From assembly GCA_014058105.1 (NCBI GenBank), contig JACGCM010001948.1:4588001-4652000 (forward strand): DNA of 64,000 nt, written 5' to 3'. The DNA comes from Kingdonia uniflora. Lineage: Eukaryota > Streptophyta > Magnoliopsida > Ranunculales > Circaeasteraceae. The position numbers were made by a program, and so were the translations under genes. The notes below the pieces were generated by a model. It had not been told where the DNA came from, did no database searches, and saw only the letters and a list, made by a program, of their open reading frames with translations. Shown piece after piece: positions 1 through 11,569 of this stretch (the stretch's first letter is position 1; each line of letters begins with the position of its first letter).

Positions 1-597
1 AGCTCATTTGATAGCGTTCAAACGACATGAAGATCAGATGACTACCATGCAGATTGCGTTACAGGCTTTACAGGATACTCAGCAAGCGACTCAAACCAGA
101 GATCGCGATCAAATACTAAAGACCTCCTGGGTTTCTGCGCAGAAAAGATTGGGACCTCGAGGAGCCACCAGTAAAGTTATTTTTAGAAATATTTAGAATA
201 AACATCAACCTTCCATTCATTTGGGTGGTGAAGTTCAGTCTGAGATTTGCAGTGGTCACTAATTTTCCAAATGTCAGGAGGAAGAACAGTGACCTCAACC
301 TTGAATTCCAGCATGTGATCGTTTGAGTGAGGGCATCGGTACTCATAATCCTCAACCTTCTCGCCAAGCCACTCAAGCAACACGTCAATATGTCATATAA
401 GAACATATGAATAAGTGTATCAAGGAGTTGATTAAAGATCAAGTTCTAGGAACTACTGACGACCTTACCAAATTACAGGGAAGTCTGATTGCCAAAGAAC
501 AATTCAATATGGAAATACCGAAAGGTTTCCATACTCTTAAAAATTGTAAATACAAGGGCACCGATCCAACGGAGCACATTCAATGATACCGTGATTC
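1..597 (+). pseudogene. Element B gag, N-terminal part (broken)
   Basis: Frame-shifted gag. Blocks such as TTDDLTKLQGS (about 448-483) and GFHTLKN..KYKGTDP (about 523-570) match the intact-looking gag of element F at 61163-61290. Stops interrupt it near 196 and 260. The reading is cut at 597-602, where element A inserted, and resumes at 18615. The conserved block just before the cut leads into the Retrotrans_gag domain, which is found on the far side of A. Confidence 0.82.
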
Positions 598-602
598 ATT
601 GG
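598..602. repeat. Target-site duplication of element A, left copy (attgg)
   Basis: The five bases attgg stand directly before the 5' LTR of A and recur exactly at 18615-18619 directly after its 3' LTR. Five-base duplications are the norm for Ty3/gypsy integrases. Confidence 0.9.
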
Positions 603-1293
603 TATAGTAGCATACTCACAGCTTTCTAGAAATAGCCGAATACTCGAAGGCTACAATGAAGCCTACTAAGAGATTATAAGCCCAGTTAGGCGACATCAAA
701 GTCAATGAAGCCTCTCAGGAGTAACCGAACACTCGAATACTACAACAAAGCTACTCAAAACCAAAGATATAGATAGTCGATCAATACTAGTCCCAGAAAG
801 GCTTTGACCATAGTAATACATGGTCGAAGGCAGACAGATCTGATAGCCAGCTCACTAGATAAAATAGTAAAAATGAGCCGTCAGATAACCACAGTGTCAG
901 AACCGACTCTATGTATAGAACAGCTGTCCCAAAGAATATACATGTAATCTGACCCCTCATGGTGACTCACCCCATTCCTATCTCCTATAAATAGGAAAGG
1001 AAGGACACTATGAAGAGGTTAGAAAAACTCTGTCTAAAAACCCTCCTAACATTACCTTCGAATACCCTATAACCTTCTCTTAACTCGAACTATCATCTAA
1101 CTCAACATTTATACAATCTTCTATTGAAATCCTCACTAGAGGTCACGGAGAACCCAATTCATGGACTCCACGCAAGTATATTATCACATTAAACTAGTTG
1201 TTTATAGTTTTATATATTTGTTAAAACCCCTAACCGAAGATAACCTCCGTGGTGTAAGAGCTAGTTTCCCCTCTACGAAACTTGGCCCCTACA
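603..1293 (+). repeat. 5' LTR of element A
   Basis: This copy starts TATAGTAGC where the 3' copy starts TGTAGTAGCC, so the terminal TG has mutated to TA. It ends ...CCCCTACA. Both copies share CTATAAATA (985-993 here). About 691 bp long against 678 for the 3' copy. Confidence 0.92.
985..993 (+). promoter_or_regulatory. TATA box in the 5' LTR of A
   Basis: CTATAAATA about 300 bp before the LTR end, conserved in the 3' LTR at 18311-18319. It is the likely core promoter of the element's genomic RNA. Confidence 0.7.
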
Positions 1294-1295
1294 TT

Positions 1296-1313
1296 TGGCG
1301 CTATTTGTGTTTT
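1296..1313 (+). other. Primer binding site of element A (degenerate)
   Basis: TGGCGC followed by a decayed tail, two bases after the LTR end. Elements D, F and C carry the fuller TGGCGCC at the same place. The tRNA used is not assigned. Confidence 0.65.
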
Positions 1314-1339
1314 ACCCACTATACCCAATCTCTCCCCCG

Positions 1340-3282
1340 TCTCTTTCTTTTATCCTATTTGATGGCCCCATCCTTTGTTCAACCTTCGCCATTATTGGCA
1401 ACTCCACTGACGGTATCTCCGCTCAACTTGCTCTCATTAGCTAGTAATTCTCTTCGGCTGAGGAGCGCCAGAACAACTAGTTACGTAATGAACATGAGGA
1501 TCGCCGGTAGGAACTAAAGGCCGAATGGCAGTGTCGTTTAGAAGATAATGGCAGGAAATATTGAGCCCTGGAGGAACTGTGTCATATAGTTCACGAACTT
1601 CTGCAAGTCCACATTCAGGATGCTCCCATGCGTTCTTGGGTACCCGCGCCCTCGAGCGTCTCAGCCCGCGCATACCTCAGGCCCCACCCCCAAATCAAAG
1701 TTCCTCCGATCCACCTAGGTGCCGAGTATGTTCCCACTACCATCCCTACCGGCTCGGTCCATCTGGGCATTCCCATTATGGAGGATTCCTATTATTCTGC
1801 ACTTTGTATTTCTCGCCACCCCACATGGCGCCCTGCCCGGGAGTACCTCAGAGAACGTAGTGCCGAGCAAAGCCCAAACCCACGGCCTTATCACCCTCGA
1901 CCTCAGCGCTCTCCCCCTCGCACTGCTTACCTTGTACAATAAGAGCTCAGCCAAAAAATTCATGCTGCCATTCGCATTAGCGTGATCCCAACTCCGAACT
2001 CGTGGAGTCGATTAAATAACCCCATTTGCCCGAAGCTCCTCGCTGTCGAGGTGCCTCCAAATTTTTATACTCCCAAAATCTGTAAATACCACAACACCGA
2101 CCTACAGTCTCATGTCCTCAAATTTCATAATGCTCTCAGCCTGCATTCTAAAGCAGATCACATTTTGTGTCGCATGTTTCCTGCCGGTCTCACCGACAGC
2201 CCTCCCAAATGGTACCACAGCCTCCCTAATGGCTCCATTCGCAATTTTGAGCAACTATCTAACATTTTCATCTCCCATTTTGCCTTTAATAAGGATCATG
2301 AGGTCCGAGTAGATGATCTTTTCAACTTCTACAAGTAACCGACTGAAACGCTTAAAAACTTTACCAAGCATTTTCTCGATGAATCGCACAAAGTCGAAAA
2401 CCTCGACTGCGCGAATGTCGTTCTTCCCTACTCCAACACTCTACCAGACCACAGCCACGTTAAGGAGTATATCGTACTCCAAAAGCCACGAACACTCGAG
2501 GAGATGTCAACCAAGGTCAATGGATACATAGACCTTGAACGTCTCTACAAATCTAATCGCTAGGGACAAGCCTCGACCACCAACCACAATAAACCTTGAC
2601 CCTCCAATACACCCATGGTCGCTCCCGTTTCCCAAGAGAATGACAGCCGTAAACGCCCTCACTTGGATGTTCAGTCTTCCGAACACTACAAAAAAAGACC
2701 CATGCCAGTCCTACCCAAACTCACTGCTCCTATCAACACCCATGTCACACACATCTAGGCCGATTATATCTGGCACACTCCCTTCCCTATTGAGGTCAAA
2801 AAAGATGAGCCTTACTACTAAAATAACAAATGCAATTGCCATCCTACCAGTAAATGTTACGCTTTACAACGTTCCATTGAAATGATTCTCAAAGCCGGTC
2901 GACTACACCAGTATGTTGTTGACCTCCCTGGCTATCTTGATGGTTTGTACCTTAAGCCCCAAACTGCTCCAAAAACTGACCCAGTTGAGGTACATATTTT
3001 TCAACTCCAATTAATTGAAGTCAATAACATCGACTGCGGTCATACTCGAAGCAAACGCAAATGGGTCGAAGAATATTGTAAGCTTACCTATCATAAGAAA
3101 CTCCCTGTTCCACTACCCGAATCTAGCCACCGCCCCAGACCCGAAGGTATATCCTTCATCGATTGCGGTACTTCTCATGTTCACTTCCCTCACTCCGAAC
3201 CTTTGGTCATTATGATTAAGGTCAAACACCTCGTCCACCATACAATGCTCATCGATACAGGCAGTACAACAGACGTACTCTT
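1340..3282 (+). pseudogene. Element A gag and N-terminal half of protease
   Basis: Broken capsid gene. The Retrotrans_gag domain lies at about 2040-2340, with words CRMFPAGLTDS and WYHSLPNGSI typical of the family. It continues in another frame through about 2530. A cysteine-histidine stretch (CNCHPTSKCYALQ, about 2830-2870) leads to the aspartic protease, whose active-site DTGS is at 3254-3265. The protease is cut at 3282, right after DVLF, by insertion of the LARD and resumes at 9299. Stops near 2337 and 2562 and several frame changes show it is dead. Confidence 0.85.
3278..3282. repeat. Target-site duplication of the LARD, left copy (ctctt)
   Basis: ctctt here against ctttt at 9294-9298, one transition apart. 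These flank the TG...CA ends of the nested element. Confidence 0.7.
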
Positions 3283-4082
3283 TGATGAGCGTATAATTAT
3301 AACATTTTTATTATACTCGAACATGTATTTTAATTGTCCATTATATTTAATTTTGGGTACTTATGTATGTTTGTTTGATTACAGCTATTGGAGATGGATA
3401 TTTGAAACCAAGCTCTTAAAGTCAAGTAAAAGTGTCTCCAACAGTTCATAACACAAAAAGTCAAAGACACAATATAATTGGTCTCAAGATTAAATAAATA
3501 TATACACAAATATTCTTAGAGAATAAGATCAAAGAATATATTACATCCAAGATCCTTGAAGATAGTTTATATTGAAGATATATGCAAGAGTTTCCATGAA
3601 AAAAGAATTACTCCTACACATTGAATCCGACCAAGCTTAACCATAGTTGAAAGAATAAGCTTAACCATAGTTGAAAAAGGATATATGCAAGAGTTTCCAT
3701 GAATAAGCTTAGCCATAGTTGAAAGAATTCCTCCTACACATTGAATTAAGTAAAACCTAATTTGACCAAATTATAGATGCCTAACCTTGGATTTAGGATT
3801 GCCATTTACATCAAAAATGCCCTACCCGGGATTTTTGACATGAATAATCTCCCTAGTCTACATAATAATTATTATTGCTTTGGTTGGGCCAAATTCTAGT
3901 CATAGCTATTCTCTTGTTAATTCTTTCTTTTTAATCTATCTCTTATAAAACTGTAATTCGGCCTAGAAAGTATTTGTTTTCCCAAACCTTCCTGTGAATT
4001 CGATCCCACTCATCCGTGCTATAATTCGACAACCGTACTTTGAGCGAGTATTTTGCTAGAGGACACAAAAATCCTCTTATCA
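3283..4082 (+). repeat. 5' LTR of the LARD (internally deleted)
   Basis: 800 bp against 1230 bp for the 3' LTR. The match is continuous at both ends but about 430 bp is missing after 3600, equivalent to roughly 8390-8890, including the TATA-like box. Around the junction the block aagcttaaccatagttgaaa occurs three times (3633, 3657, 3704), so the deletion came with a small rearrangement. Confidence 0.88.
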
Positions 4083-4084
4083 AA

Positions 4085-4102
4085 TGGCTCTATTATCGGG
4101 GA
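4085..4102 (+). other. Primer binding site of the LARD (tRNA-Asp type)
   Basis: TGGCTCTATTATCGGGGA, two bases after the LTR. It differs from the tRNA-Asp primer site known in Athila/Tat elements (TGGCGCCGTTGCCGGGGA) at five positions, four of them transitions, as expected of methylated DNA decay. Confidence 0.75.
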
Positions 4103-5595
4103 GGCATCATTGAAAACTATTCTTTATAATACCGAATTTTCTTTATTAGTTTTATAATTTTGATAATTGATGTGCCATCAAGGTTAGTTTTAATATTTAC
4201 TTTTAATTGTTTAAAATAATTGGTGTTGGTGAAATAGTAAGTTGACTTCGTAACTCTCGTCCATATCTTGCCAATGATTTCTAAATTCCTTGTTTCTTGT
4301 ATAGTAAGTTGTAGTATAGTGGACCGGTAATAAAGTGTGTTCCTAAATGTTTCACGATTTTTGACCATCTATATTTCACAATTGGGAAATAAGTTTTCTA
4401 CAAAAGTTTTAGATAATTTAAAAACCTTTCCGAATTGCCATAAATCATATTTTTTTTGTTTAGTCGTCTAAGAGTTACAGCCTTTTGAAACAGCAGTAAA
4501 AATAGTCTCAGTAAAGGACGCCGCTGTTCATTAATCACTTGTTTTGAGCAGCAGGGAAGTAAAATTCTAAAAAACTTCCTTCTTGAATGTTTTTCCTTTC
4601 TAAATTATCTTCCCAAATTAATATCATTTAATGCTCTCTCTCAAATGAGCTGAAAGATATACGCATTTGAAAATCAGGACATCATAGACTACAATAAACT
4701 TGAAAATTGGATTAATATTGTTGTCGTAAGTTCACTAATCTTTTTTCTCTTATTTTGCAGGATAGTCACAAAGTTAGTACTCAGAGATCGTGAAGAATTT
4801 ACAAAGTACATTGGTAAGCTTCTATCTAATCTTTCTTGTGCCCAAAAAGTAAAGGGGCACTTCCTTTCTTCATCCCCTAAGTGAAGGGGCGGCCACAACT
4901 TCATCGGAAAACACTTTTCACAGGTTGGTACCTCTATAAACTTGACATCTAGAAGGGGTTCATATCCGCTCCGCCCCGGTACTAGGAACATAAAGTTGTG
5001 TGGACTTTATAAAAACACGCTGCTCTAATAAAATATTTGTTAACCTATTGTTGTGGTTGGATTGACCTATTGCTGTGCTAAATTCTTTTTTATCATTTGA
5101 ACATTAGTAAAGGTAAAAATTGTTAGAGACTTACGGGATTTTATCACCCAAAAAGCTCTCTAATAAGTGGGACCACCCATTTGGGATACGAAGAAATTTG
5201 TATCACACGAAAATTGAACGTCCTAGAACTGAAAATAACCAATAATAAAAAAGAGTCAAGATTCCCGAGGGATTTCATCACTCAACGGATAGGTGCACTG
5301 GACCGGGGTACAAACATGGGATCATAGGATATGGCCCTAGCCTAGCGCCGTGAAATATTGGGTGTAGATTTGCGACGTAACCATTCCGAGTGCTGACAAA
5401 TGATAAGACGACTCACTCGGTCGTGAGTACTGAACATCTATTCTAAGCTAGTACTAGCACAGTGACGCATAAGAGTGTAGGAACCAAAGCCTTCAGCCAT
5501 CCTATCTATTTTTTAACATAAAAAACTATAGGGGAAACTCTTCTAAAAATACATTGAAGTGCAAGAGCTTTAGGCTTGATTGATTTGTTTTTGCA
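4103..5595 (+). other. LARD leader, no coding content seen
   Basis: AT-rich leader between primer site and gag remnant. No domain or long frame could be supported. A branch/acceptor-like stretch ending in ttttgcag lies at about 4737-4761, but no partner exon was recognised. Confidence 0.5.
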
Positions 5596-6102
5596 TTGGG
5601 TATTAATTTAATTATAAAATGCCATACATGCAAGAACATTATGGCTCACATTTTAGCATCCCATATTATCCTCAAAATAATTTTTAATCATAGGATCACA
5701 AAAATTCTCAATACATGGAACCTTTTCCAATCTCATTCCTATATGCAATCTCAGCAATCCATTCAGTCATCCAAACAATTCCCACCCACTCCACTCAAAC
5801 CATCTTTGGATGACACCCTTGCTCTCTTCATGCAACAATCAATAGAAAATAAAAAATAATCAATGGAAAGCCAACATCAAGTGCTACAATTTCAGCAACA
5901 AATGATGAAATTCCAACAACAGACTTTGGTGAATCAAACTCCTACGACCTAATCTATCTCTAAGTTAGAGACTTAGATAAGTCAGCTGTCAACCACGTGG
6001 AGTGAAATAGAGCACAAAAAAATTCCAAGTAATGTTGAAGAACAACTTGAAGTTAAATCACCTTATGATTTAGAAAATAATGAATTCAAGCCTAATCAAG
6101 GA
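5596..6102 (+). pseudogene. LARD gag C-terminal remnant
   Basis: One frame, shared with the ORF that follows, interrupted by stops near 5857 and about 5950-5970. It holds Q-rich coiled-coil-like words (QQQMMKFQQQ) and SISKLET-ISQLS. That pattern recalls the C-terminal stretch of Athila/Tat gag, where a LE-x-Q-x-GQL motif follows a conserved helix. The function would be capsid assembly; the fragment is too short to act. Confidence 0.5.
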
Positions 6103-6672
6103 ATGTTTTCTCTGTGGGGTGAATGGATACCATATTACGAGACAGATTTAGAAGATGAACATTTTAAGGTCGATGATCTTATGTCACAAGAAACTCTAAA
6201 AGAAGCGGCTAGCATGTTCAATAAAATTCTTTCTCAATCACCTCCTAATTCTGCCCTCAAAATTCAACCACCGATCTCATTATCCATCCATTCACTGATA
6301 AAACCTCACCAATTCATAAATGATATCATGATAGAAAGTGAGTATTTTTCCAAATTCTTAGACAATTTCTTAGATGATGAGGATGATGACAAATTTTCAT
6401 ATGATTGTATTAAAAATTCTAAAGGAAAATATGTTCCCTGGGTATGTGTTTGCTTTATCTTAGAAAAAATGGCTTCTTTTAATTTGTCTAAAATTTTCAA
6501 CTTGGAATCCTCAAATGATAGCAAAGTTTTTAGAAAAAATATTTTTCATAGAGAATTAGTTTTGAACTTTTTCTTGTTTTTAGAGAATATATCCGCCCAA
6601 TTTGGGGTTAATATTGAGGATCAGCATTCAGGTGTTTTTTGGTTTTTGAAAGAGAATTTAAAACCAGGATAG
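6103..6672 (+). CDS. LARD open frame, unknown acidic protein
   Basis: 189 codons without a stop, in frame with the gag-like remnant upstream, so it is probably the tail of that gene and not an independent start. Sequence is rich in D, E, S, F and K, with an acidic run (about residues 79-95) and an FxL-rich C-terminus. No known domain was recognised. A TAG ends it at 6670. It is followed by the aagtttggggat stretch and 'ttgagggcaatgtt' region often seen after the coding part of this element class. Could be a non-functional relic. Confidence 0.4.
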   Translation: MFSLWGEWIPYYETDLEDEHFKVDDLMSQETLKEAASMFNKILSQSPPNSALKIQPPISLSIHSLIKPHQFINDIMIESEYFSKFLDNFLDDEDDDKFSYDCIKNSKGKYVPWVCVCFILEKMASFNLSKIFNLESSNDSKVFRKNIFHRELVLNFFLFLENISAQFGVNIEDQHSGVFWFLKENLKPG

Positions 6673-8040
6673 TACATCACCTATTCAACTTCGCATCCTT
6701 CTAGTAATATCGAAAATTTAAGTTTGGGGATATATTGTTCTGGCTGAAGATGGTAAACTTAGGGCTTCTTGGGATGCAACCCATGACACATAAAGGAGAA
6801 AAATTACAGTTTTTATCCTCTACTTTTTTATGCTCTCAAACATTGAGGGCAATGTTTCATTTATGATTGGGGGTAGGAAACCATTTCTTTAAATGTTTTT
6901 TTAAGAAAAGTTAAATAATGGCATTGTGATAATTTATGATATATTTTTGACGAATTTCCAAACAATTAAACTGATTTTACCTTGACATAAATATTATGGA
7001 AAAGCCTAAATTTTGAAATTGTGCAAAGATTACACTAGAATATTTTGGACTATTTTAAGCTAAATGTACTATCTTTTTATTAGCGACGAATTCAAGTTAA
7101 CTTGACATATTTTTAAAACGTGCACTTCATTTTAGTTTTGTAATTAATACCTTCAATAGATTTTTTCTCAGTATAAGGAAAATTTAGCATTTATTTTAGG
7201 AATAGTTTGCTACAAGGGAGAAAACTGCATAAGAATAAGTTTATTCCTAAGAAAAAAAATAATAAGCCAAATGTGCTTTAAAAAATTTCACGCTGCAAGG
7301 CTACTCGTAAGATTAAGAACTGAAAGAGGAAAAATTAGCATCAATCTCGAGTTTGACCATGAACTTTGTGAAAGAAACACAAGAAAATGCTACTTGTGAG
7401 AATCCTGAGTCTAGGTCATGATAGGTCCCCACACCCTAGTAACCTTAGCCAACTGGCGGGGATTGTCTACCGAAAACTCCTTGTTACGGAGGCTTCACTA
7501 AGAAATAAATAAAAGGCTAAAAAGAAAAGAAAAGAGAAGTAAAATTATAGGAAGATAGGTTTACTAAGGCACTTGTCGAACTGACCATTGAATTTATTCC
7601 AGCAAGAACTAGACTACCAAAAATTGAGTAAATTATTCTTGACAACGTATTAGGTGATAAAACTATTATCACTGTATACTCAAATATAGCTAAAGCAAAA
7701 TACTTGAATCTCTTTCTAATCTTGAGGTAGTACCTCTAGTTTCGAATAAGCCTAAAATATTTTTTGGTATACTCAGGAGAATAGCAAGTTTAAGGATTTT
7801 TTTATTGGTATATTTTTGTCACAACTAAGTAAGGATAAGTTCACAGAAAATGAGTCATGTGTATTCTAGAATTGCTTAAAATACCATTATTGACTTTTGT
7901 GGGTATAATCACTGCAAACCCTTATGAAACAAGACTCGTCCACCAGGCTAAACCTAGAGGTTTAGCGGCTTGTTGCATATGCTAAATGAAATCGTGATCC
8001 TTGCGAAAGTGGCTATTATTTTATTTTACTCAGGATGAGC
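6673..8040 (+). other. LARD 3' non-coding region
   Basis: No ORF, motif or repeat array could be supported. It ends in the purine-rich segment before the 3' LTR. Confidence 0.5.
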
Positions 8041-8063
8041 AAAAGAAAAAGTTTGAGGGTATT
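8041..8063 (+). other. Polypurine tract of the LARD
   Basis: aaaagaaaaagtttgagggt immediately before the TGATTAGCG start of the 3' LTR; the usual plus-strand priming site. Confidence 0.75.
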
Positions 8064-9293
8064 TGATTAGCGCGTAATTATGACATTTTTAATATACTCG
8101 AACATGTATTTTAGTAATCCATTATATTTAATTTTGGGTACTTATGTACATTTGTTTGATTGCAGCTATTGGAGATAGATATTTGAAACCAAGCTCTTAA
8201 AGTCAAGTAAAAGTGTCTTCAGCAGTTCATAGCACAAAAAGTCAAAGACACAATATATTTGTTCTCAAGATTGAAGAAATATATATACAAATATTCTTGG
8301 AGAATAATATCAAAGAATATATTGTATCTAAGATCCTTGAAGATATTTTATATTGAAGATATATGCAAGAGTTTTCATGAAAAAAGGTCTCTACATCACG
8401 TAAGGGAATTATATGCAAGAATCTTAGGTGATTGGTTATAAAATTAGAAGATATTTTTTGTGAAAATATTCTTTACAATTTAATGTATAGTTTCTAAATT
8501 TGGGTTCTTTCTCCTATAAAAGAAACCCTCCCCCATTGTAATTGGGTATATCATACTAGAGCATGTTTAGAAGAAATAAAGTCCTAGTTTTATTTAATTG
8601 TCTTTTCTCTTTTTTATTTTCTTTTGTAAATAGTTAGCTAGTTCATGCAATGATCTTAGGAATGATAAAAGGCTAATCTCTTCTAACTATGACTAGAAGA
8701 AATCCCTTACCTGAGTAGCAATATTTATGTTGTAGTTCTAGGATAAGTTCTCTTCTATAATCATCTAAAATAACTATAATAAACTTCTAAGCTTAACCAT
8801 AGCTAGTAAGTAGATTAGACTATTTAGATAAAATCTGGTGTTATAACCATTAAACCAAATTTTAGAGCAAAAACAAAAAGAACTCGTAGGAGAAATTCGA
8901 CCAAGCTTAACCGTAGTTGGAAGAATTCCTCCTACACATCGGATTAAGTAAAACCTAATTTGACCAAATCTTTGATGCCTAACCATGGATCTAGGATTGC
9001 CATTTACATCGAAAATGCCCTACCCGGGATTTTTAACATGAATAATCTGCTTAGTCTACATAATTACTATTATTACTTTGGTTGGGCCAAATTCTAGTCG
9101 TAGCTATTCTCTTATTAATTGTTCTTGTTATTTCTTTTTTTTCAATCTATCTCTTATAAAACTATAATTCGACCTAGAAAGTATTTGTTTTCTCAAACCT
9201 CCCTGTGGATTCGATCCTACTCATCCATGCTACAATTCAACAACCATACTTTGAGTGGGTATTTTGCTAGATGACACAAAAATCCTCTTATCA
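8064..9293 (+). repeat. 3' LTR of the LARD (full length)
   Basis: Starts TGATTAGCGCG and ends CTTATCA. Contains CTATAAAAG at 8514-8522, likely the core promoter, which the 5' LTR lacks. The first 330 and last 400 bp match 3283-3600 and 3620-4082. Confidence 0.9.
8514..8522 (+). promoter_or_regulatory. TATA-like box in LARD 3' LTR
   Basis: CTATAAAAG followed by a C-rich stretch. It lies in the segment deleted from the 5' LTR, so transcription of the whole element from its own 5' end is unlikely. Confidence 0.6.
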
Positions 9294-9298
9294 CTTTT
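9294..9298. repeat. Target-site duplication of the LARD, right copy (ctttt)
   Basis: One transition from the left copy ctctt at 3278-3282. Element A protease sequence resumes just after it. Confidence 0.7.
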
Positions 9299-10560
9299 CC
9301 TCCAAACAGTTTGCGCTATGCAAAAAAATAAATTTCTTTACACCAGCCAACGTCAAACTCAAGGGCTTTAACGGTGCTACCGAGGTCGTCGTCGACCGCT
9401 ATAGCCTCCATGCCACCGCCGATCCAGTTACCCTCTAAACCAATTTTCTTGTCATCGACAAGAAGTCTGAATATATAGGCATTCTAGGGTGTGATTGGCT
9501 CCATGCCATTAAAGCCATACCTTCTACCTATCACAAGACATTGTGTTTTACTACTCCTTGTAGAATGTGGAACATGAAAGGCTCCCAATGCCTAGCCTGC
9601 TCATGCGATCACCCTGAGATCGACCTAACCAGGAAACTTGTTAAGCCATAGCAATCAATGTATCTCTCCTTCTCCACCACTACCTCGACCCCTTCTACTA
9701 CACCTGTCAAACCTACTGTTTACATCGAACTTGACGACCCTGGTTGAGGTACATTTATTGGCAGTTTATTGGGTGACGCCGAATGCTGCGAACTCCCCAA
9801 ATTTATGGTTGTGAAATAGGATAAATGTACTTTAGCTCCGCAGCTTAGAGAAGCAGTGAATCTCGAGCTCGATAAACTCCTTGCAGTTGGTTTAATCAGA
9901 GAAGTCAAGTACACCGACAGGATCTCGAACATTGTTGTCGTTCCCAAGAAAAATGGCAAGATCCGAATCTGCGTTGATTTTGCCGATCTCAACAAGCATA
10001 CGCAGAAAGACAGTTTTCCTCTCCCGATCATTTCCGTGCTTTTGGATGCTACATCTGGCCATGAACGATTATTAATGATGGACGCAGCTTCGGGTTACAA
10101 TCAGGTACCCCTCCTCCCTGAGGACCAACTTAAAACTTCAATTATCGCAGAACAGGGGATTATTGTTTTAATGTGATGCCCTTCGGCCTCAAAAACGTGG
10201 GTGCCACTTAACAGCATTTGGTTACCACTATGTTCAAACTTTTGCTAGACAAATCCATCGAGGTTTATACTACGATATGTTGTGTAAGAGCCTCCAAAAA
10301 CCTACCCATATACAAGACTTCACCGAAGTCTTCTCAATATTTCGATCCTATAATATAAAATTAAACCCCAACAAGTGCCAATTTGGTGTCTCATCCGAAA
10401 ATTCTTGGGAAACCTCATTAGCAAAATGAGATATCGAGATCAATCCCACATAAATTCAAGCCCTCGTTGATATGCCTTCGCCCCGAACCAAGAAAGATGT
10501 TCAAAAGGTCACAGGCAAAATAGTAGCTCTGAACCATTTTATCTCAAAATCCTCTGACCG
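9299..10560 (+). pseudogene. Element A protease C-terminus and reverse transcriptase
   Basis: Protease tail at about 9350-9560 (LKGFNGATEVV, then GILGCDWLHAI with the ILG flap-side motif). The reverse transcriptase begins near 9840; ORF 9856-10176 carries VPKKNGKIRICVDFADLNKH and the MDAASGYNQ palm block. The YxDD box near 10265-10280 is destroyed by a small deletion, so the polymerase is dead even apart from its stops (for example near 10174). Confidence 0.88.
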
Positions 10561-10599
10561 TTGTGCCTGGTTCTTCTCCCTTTAGCTTGACCAAGGCGC

Positions 10600-11110
10600 C
10601 TATAAGGCCGAAAAGAACAACCCCGAAGTCAATTGGACATTCGAATGCGAACAGGCCTTCTTCGAACTCAAAAACTTACCTCGCTCGGCCACCTATCATA
10701 AGCACCCCCATCAAAGGCAAAATACCGTTCTTATATCTCTCAGCCACTAATACTTCTATTAGCTCGGTCCTTATTCAACTCGAAGCCAGTATCAAGAAAC
10801 TAATATACTTTATCAGTAAAACTCTGACAACCACCAAAATATGATATACCAAACTCGAACGACTGCTCCTTCCACTTGTTTATACTGATCGAAAGCTCAA
10901 ACCCTTTCCAAACTCACCCCATACGTGTTATCACCAGCTACCCCCATTGAGAAATCCTCAGCAAGAATGATAAATCAAGACGGGTATAGCAATGGTCCAT
11001 CTATCTCGGTGAACACGACATCACTTTCAAAAAATAAATATCTCAAAAAGGACAGGCAGTTGTTGATTTCCTTGCTGACTGCCCAATCAAAGACACTGAC
11101 AGGGAAGAAC
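10600..11110 (+). pseudogene. Element A first RNase H (degenerate)
   Basis: Frame changes throughout. Recognisable words are FLYLSATNTSISSVLIQLE and YFISKTLT (about 10725-10825), the start of the RT-linked RNase H domain, and a tail that leads into a linker near 11050. Homologous to 21230-21600 in B and 47320-47700 in D. Confidence 0.75.
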
Positions 11111-11149
11111 ATGAAGACGATTTACCCGAAGATCAGCCTAAACAAAATG

Positions 11150-11560
11150 ACCCTTGGAACCCTAATACGGGCTGATGTTTCTTTACCGATGGATCTTCCA
11201 GACCTAACAGTTCTGGGATAGGTATTGTCCTGGTCACGCCTTCAAACGGCCGAATTAAAAAGGCCATCAAACTTAATTTCGAATGCAACAACAATGAGGC
11301 TGAATACGAAGCATTGATATATGGTCTCGATCTCGCTCTCGTACTTGGTGTCCCCAAACTAGCCATATTTATTGACTCCCAGCTTGTTCAGCGATAATAC
11401 ACCGGTAAAATTCAGGCAAACGGTCGCATGGCAGAGCATGCAGCAATCGTTCGCCAGCACATGGATCATTTCCCTAAAAAATTATCAATTACACATTACC
11501 CTCGAGGTAAAAATAGACATGTCGATGCCCTCATCTATATTACCACCATGTTAGGCCAGT
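11150..11560 (+). pseudogene. Element A second, archaeal-type RNase H
   Basis: Words FTDGSSRPNSSGIGIVLV (about 11180-11240) and NNEAEYEALIYGLDLAL (about 11290-11340) followed by IDSQLV. The DG, the E of AEYEAL and the D of IDS, the expected metal ligands, all survive here, although the frame is broken at 11219 and 11397. This extra RNase H is the signature that separates Tat elements from other plant gypsy lineages. Confidence 0.8.
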
Positions 11561-11569
11561 TTGAATCTC

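Larger units (their letters stand above)
3283..9293 (+). mobile_element. Non-autonomous LARD-like gypsy element nested in A
   Basis: LTRs at 3283-4082 and 8064-9293 begin TGAT(G/T)AGCG and end CTTATCA. The 4-kb interior has a degenerate tRNA-Asp primer site, a gag-tail-like reading frame, a purine-rich tract before the 3' LTR, and no protease, reverse transcriptase or integrase. The primer site and gag remnant resemble the Athila/Tat branch. It would have depended on proteins of another element. Confidence 0.88.

Noticed and set aside
1161..1517. 118-codon plus-strand frame
   Set aside because: It spans the LTR, primer site and leader of element A and has no domain.
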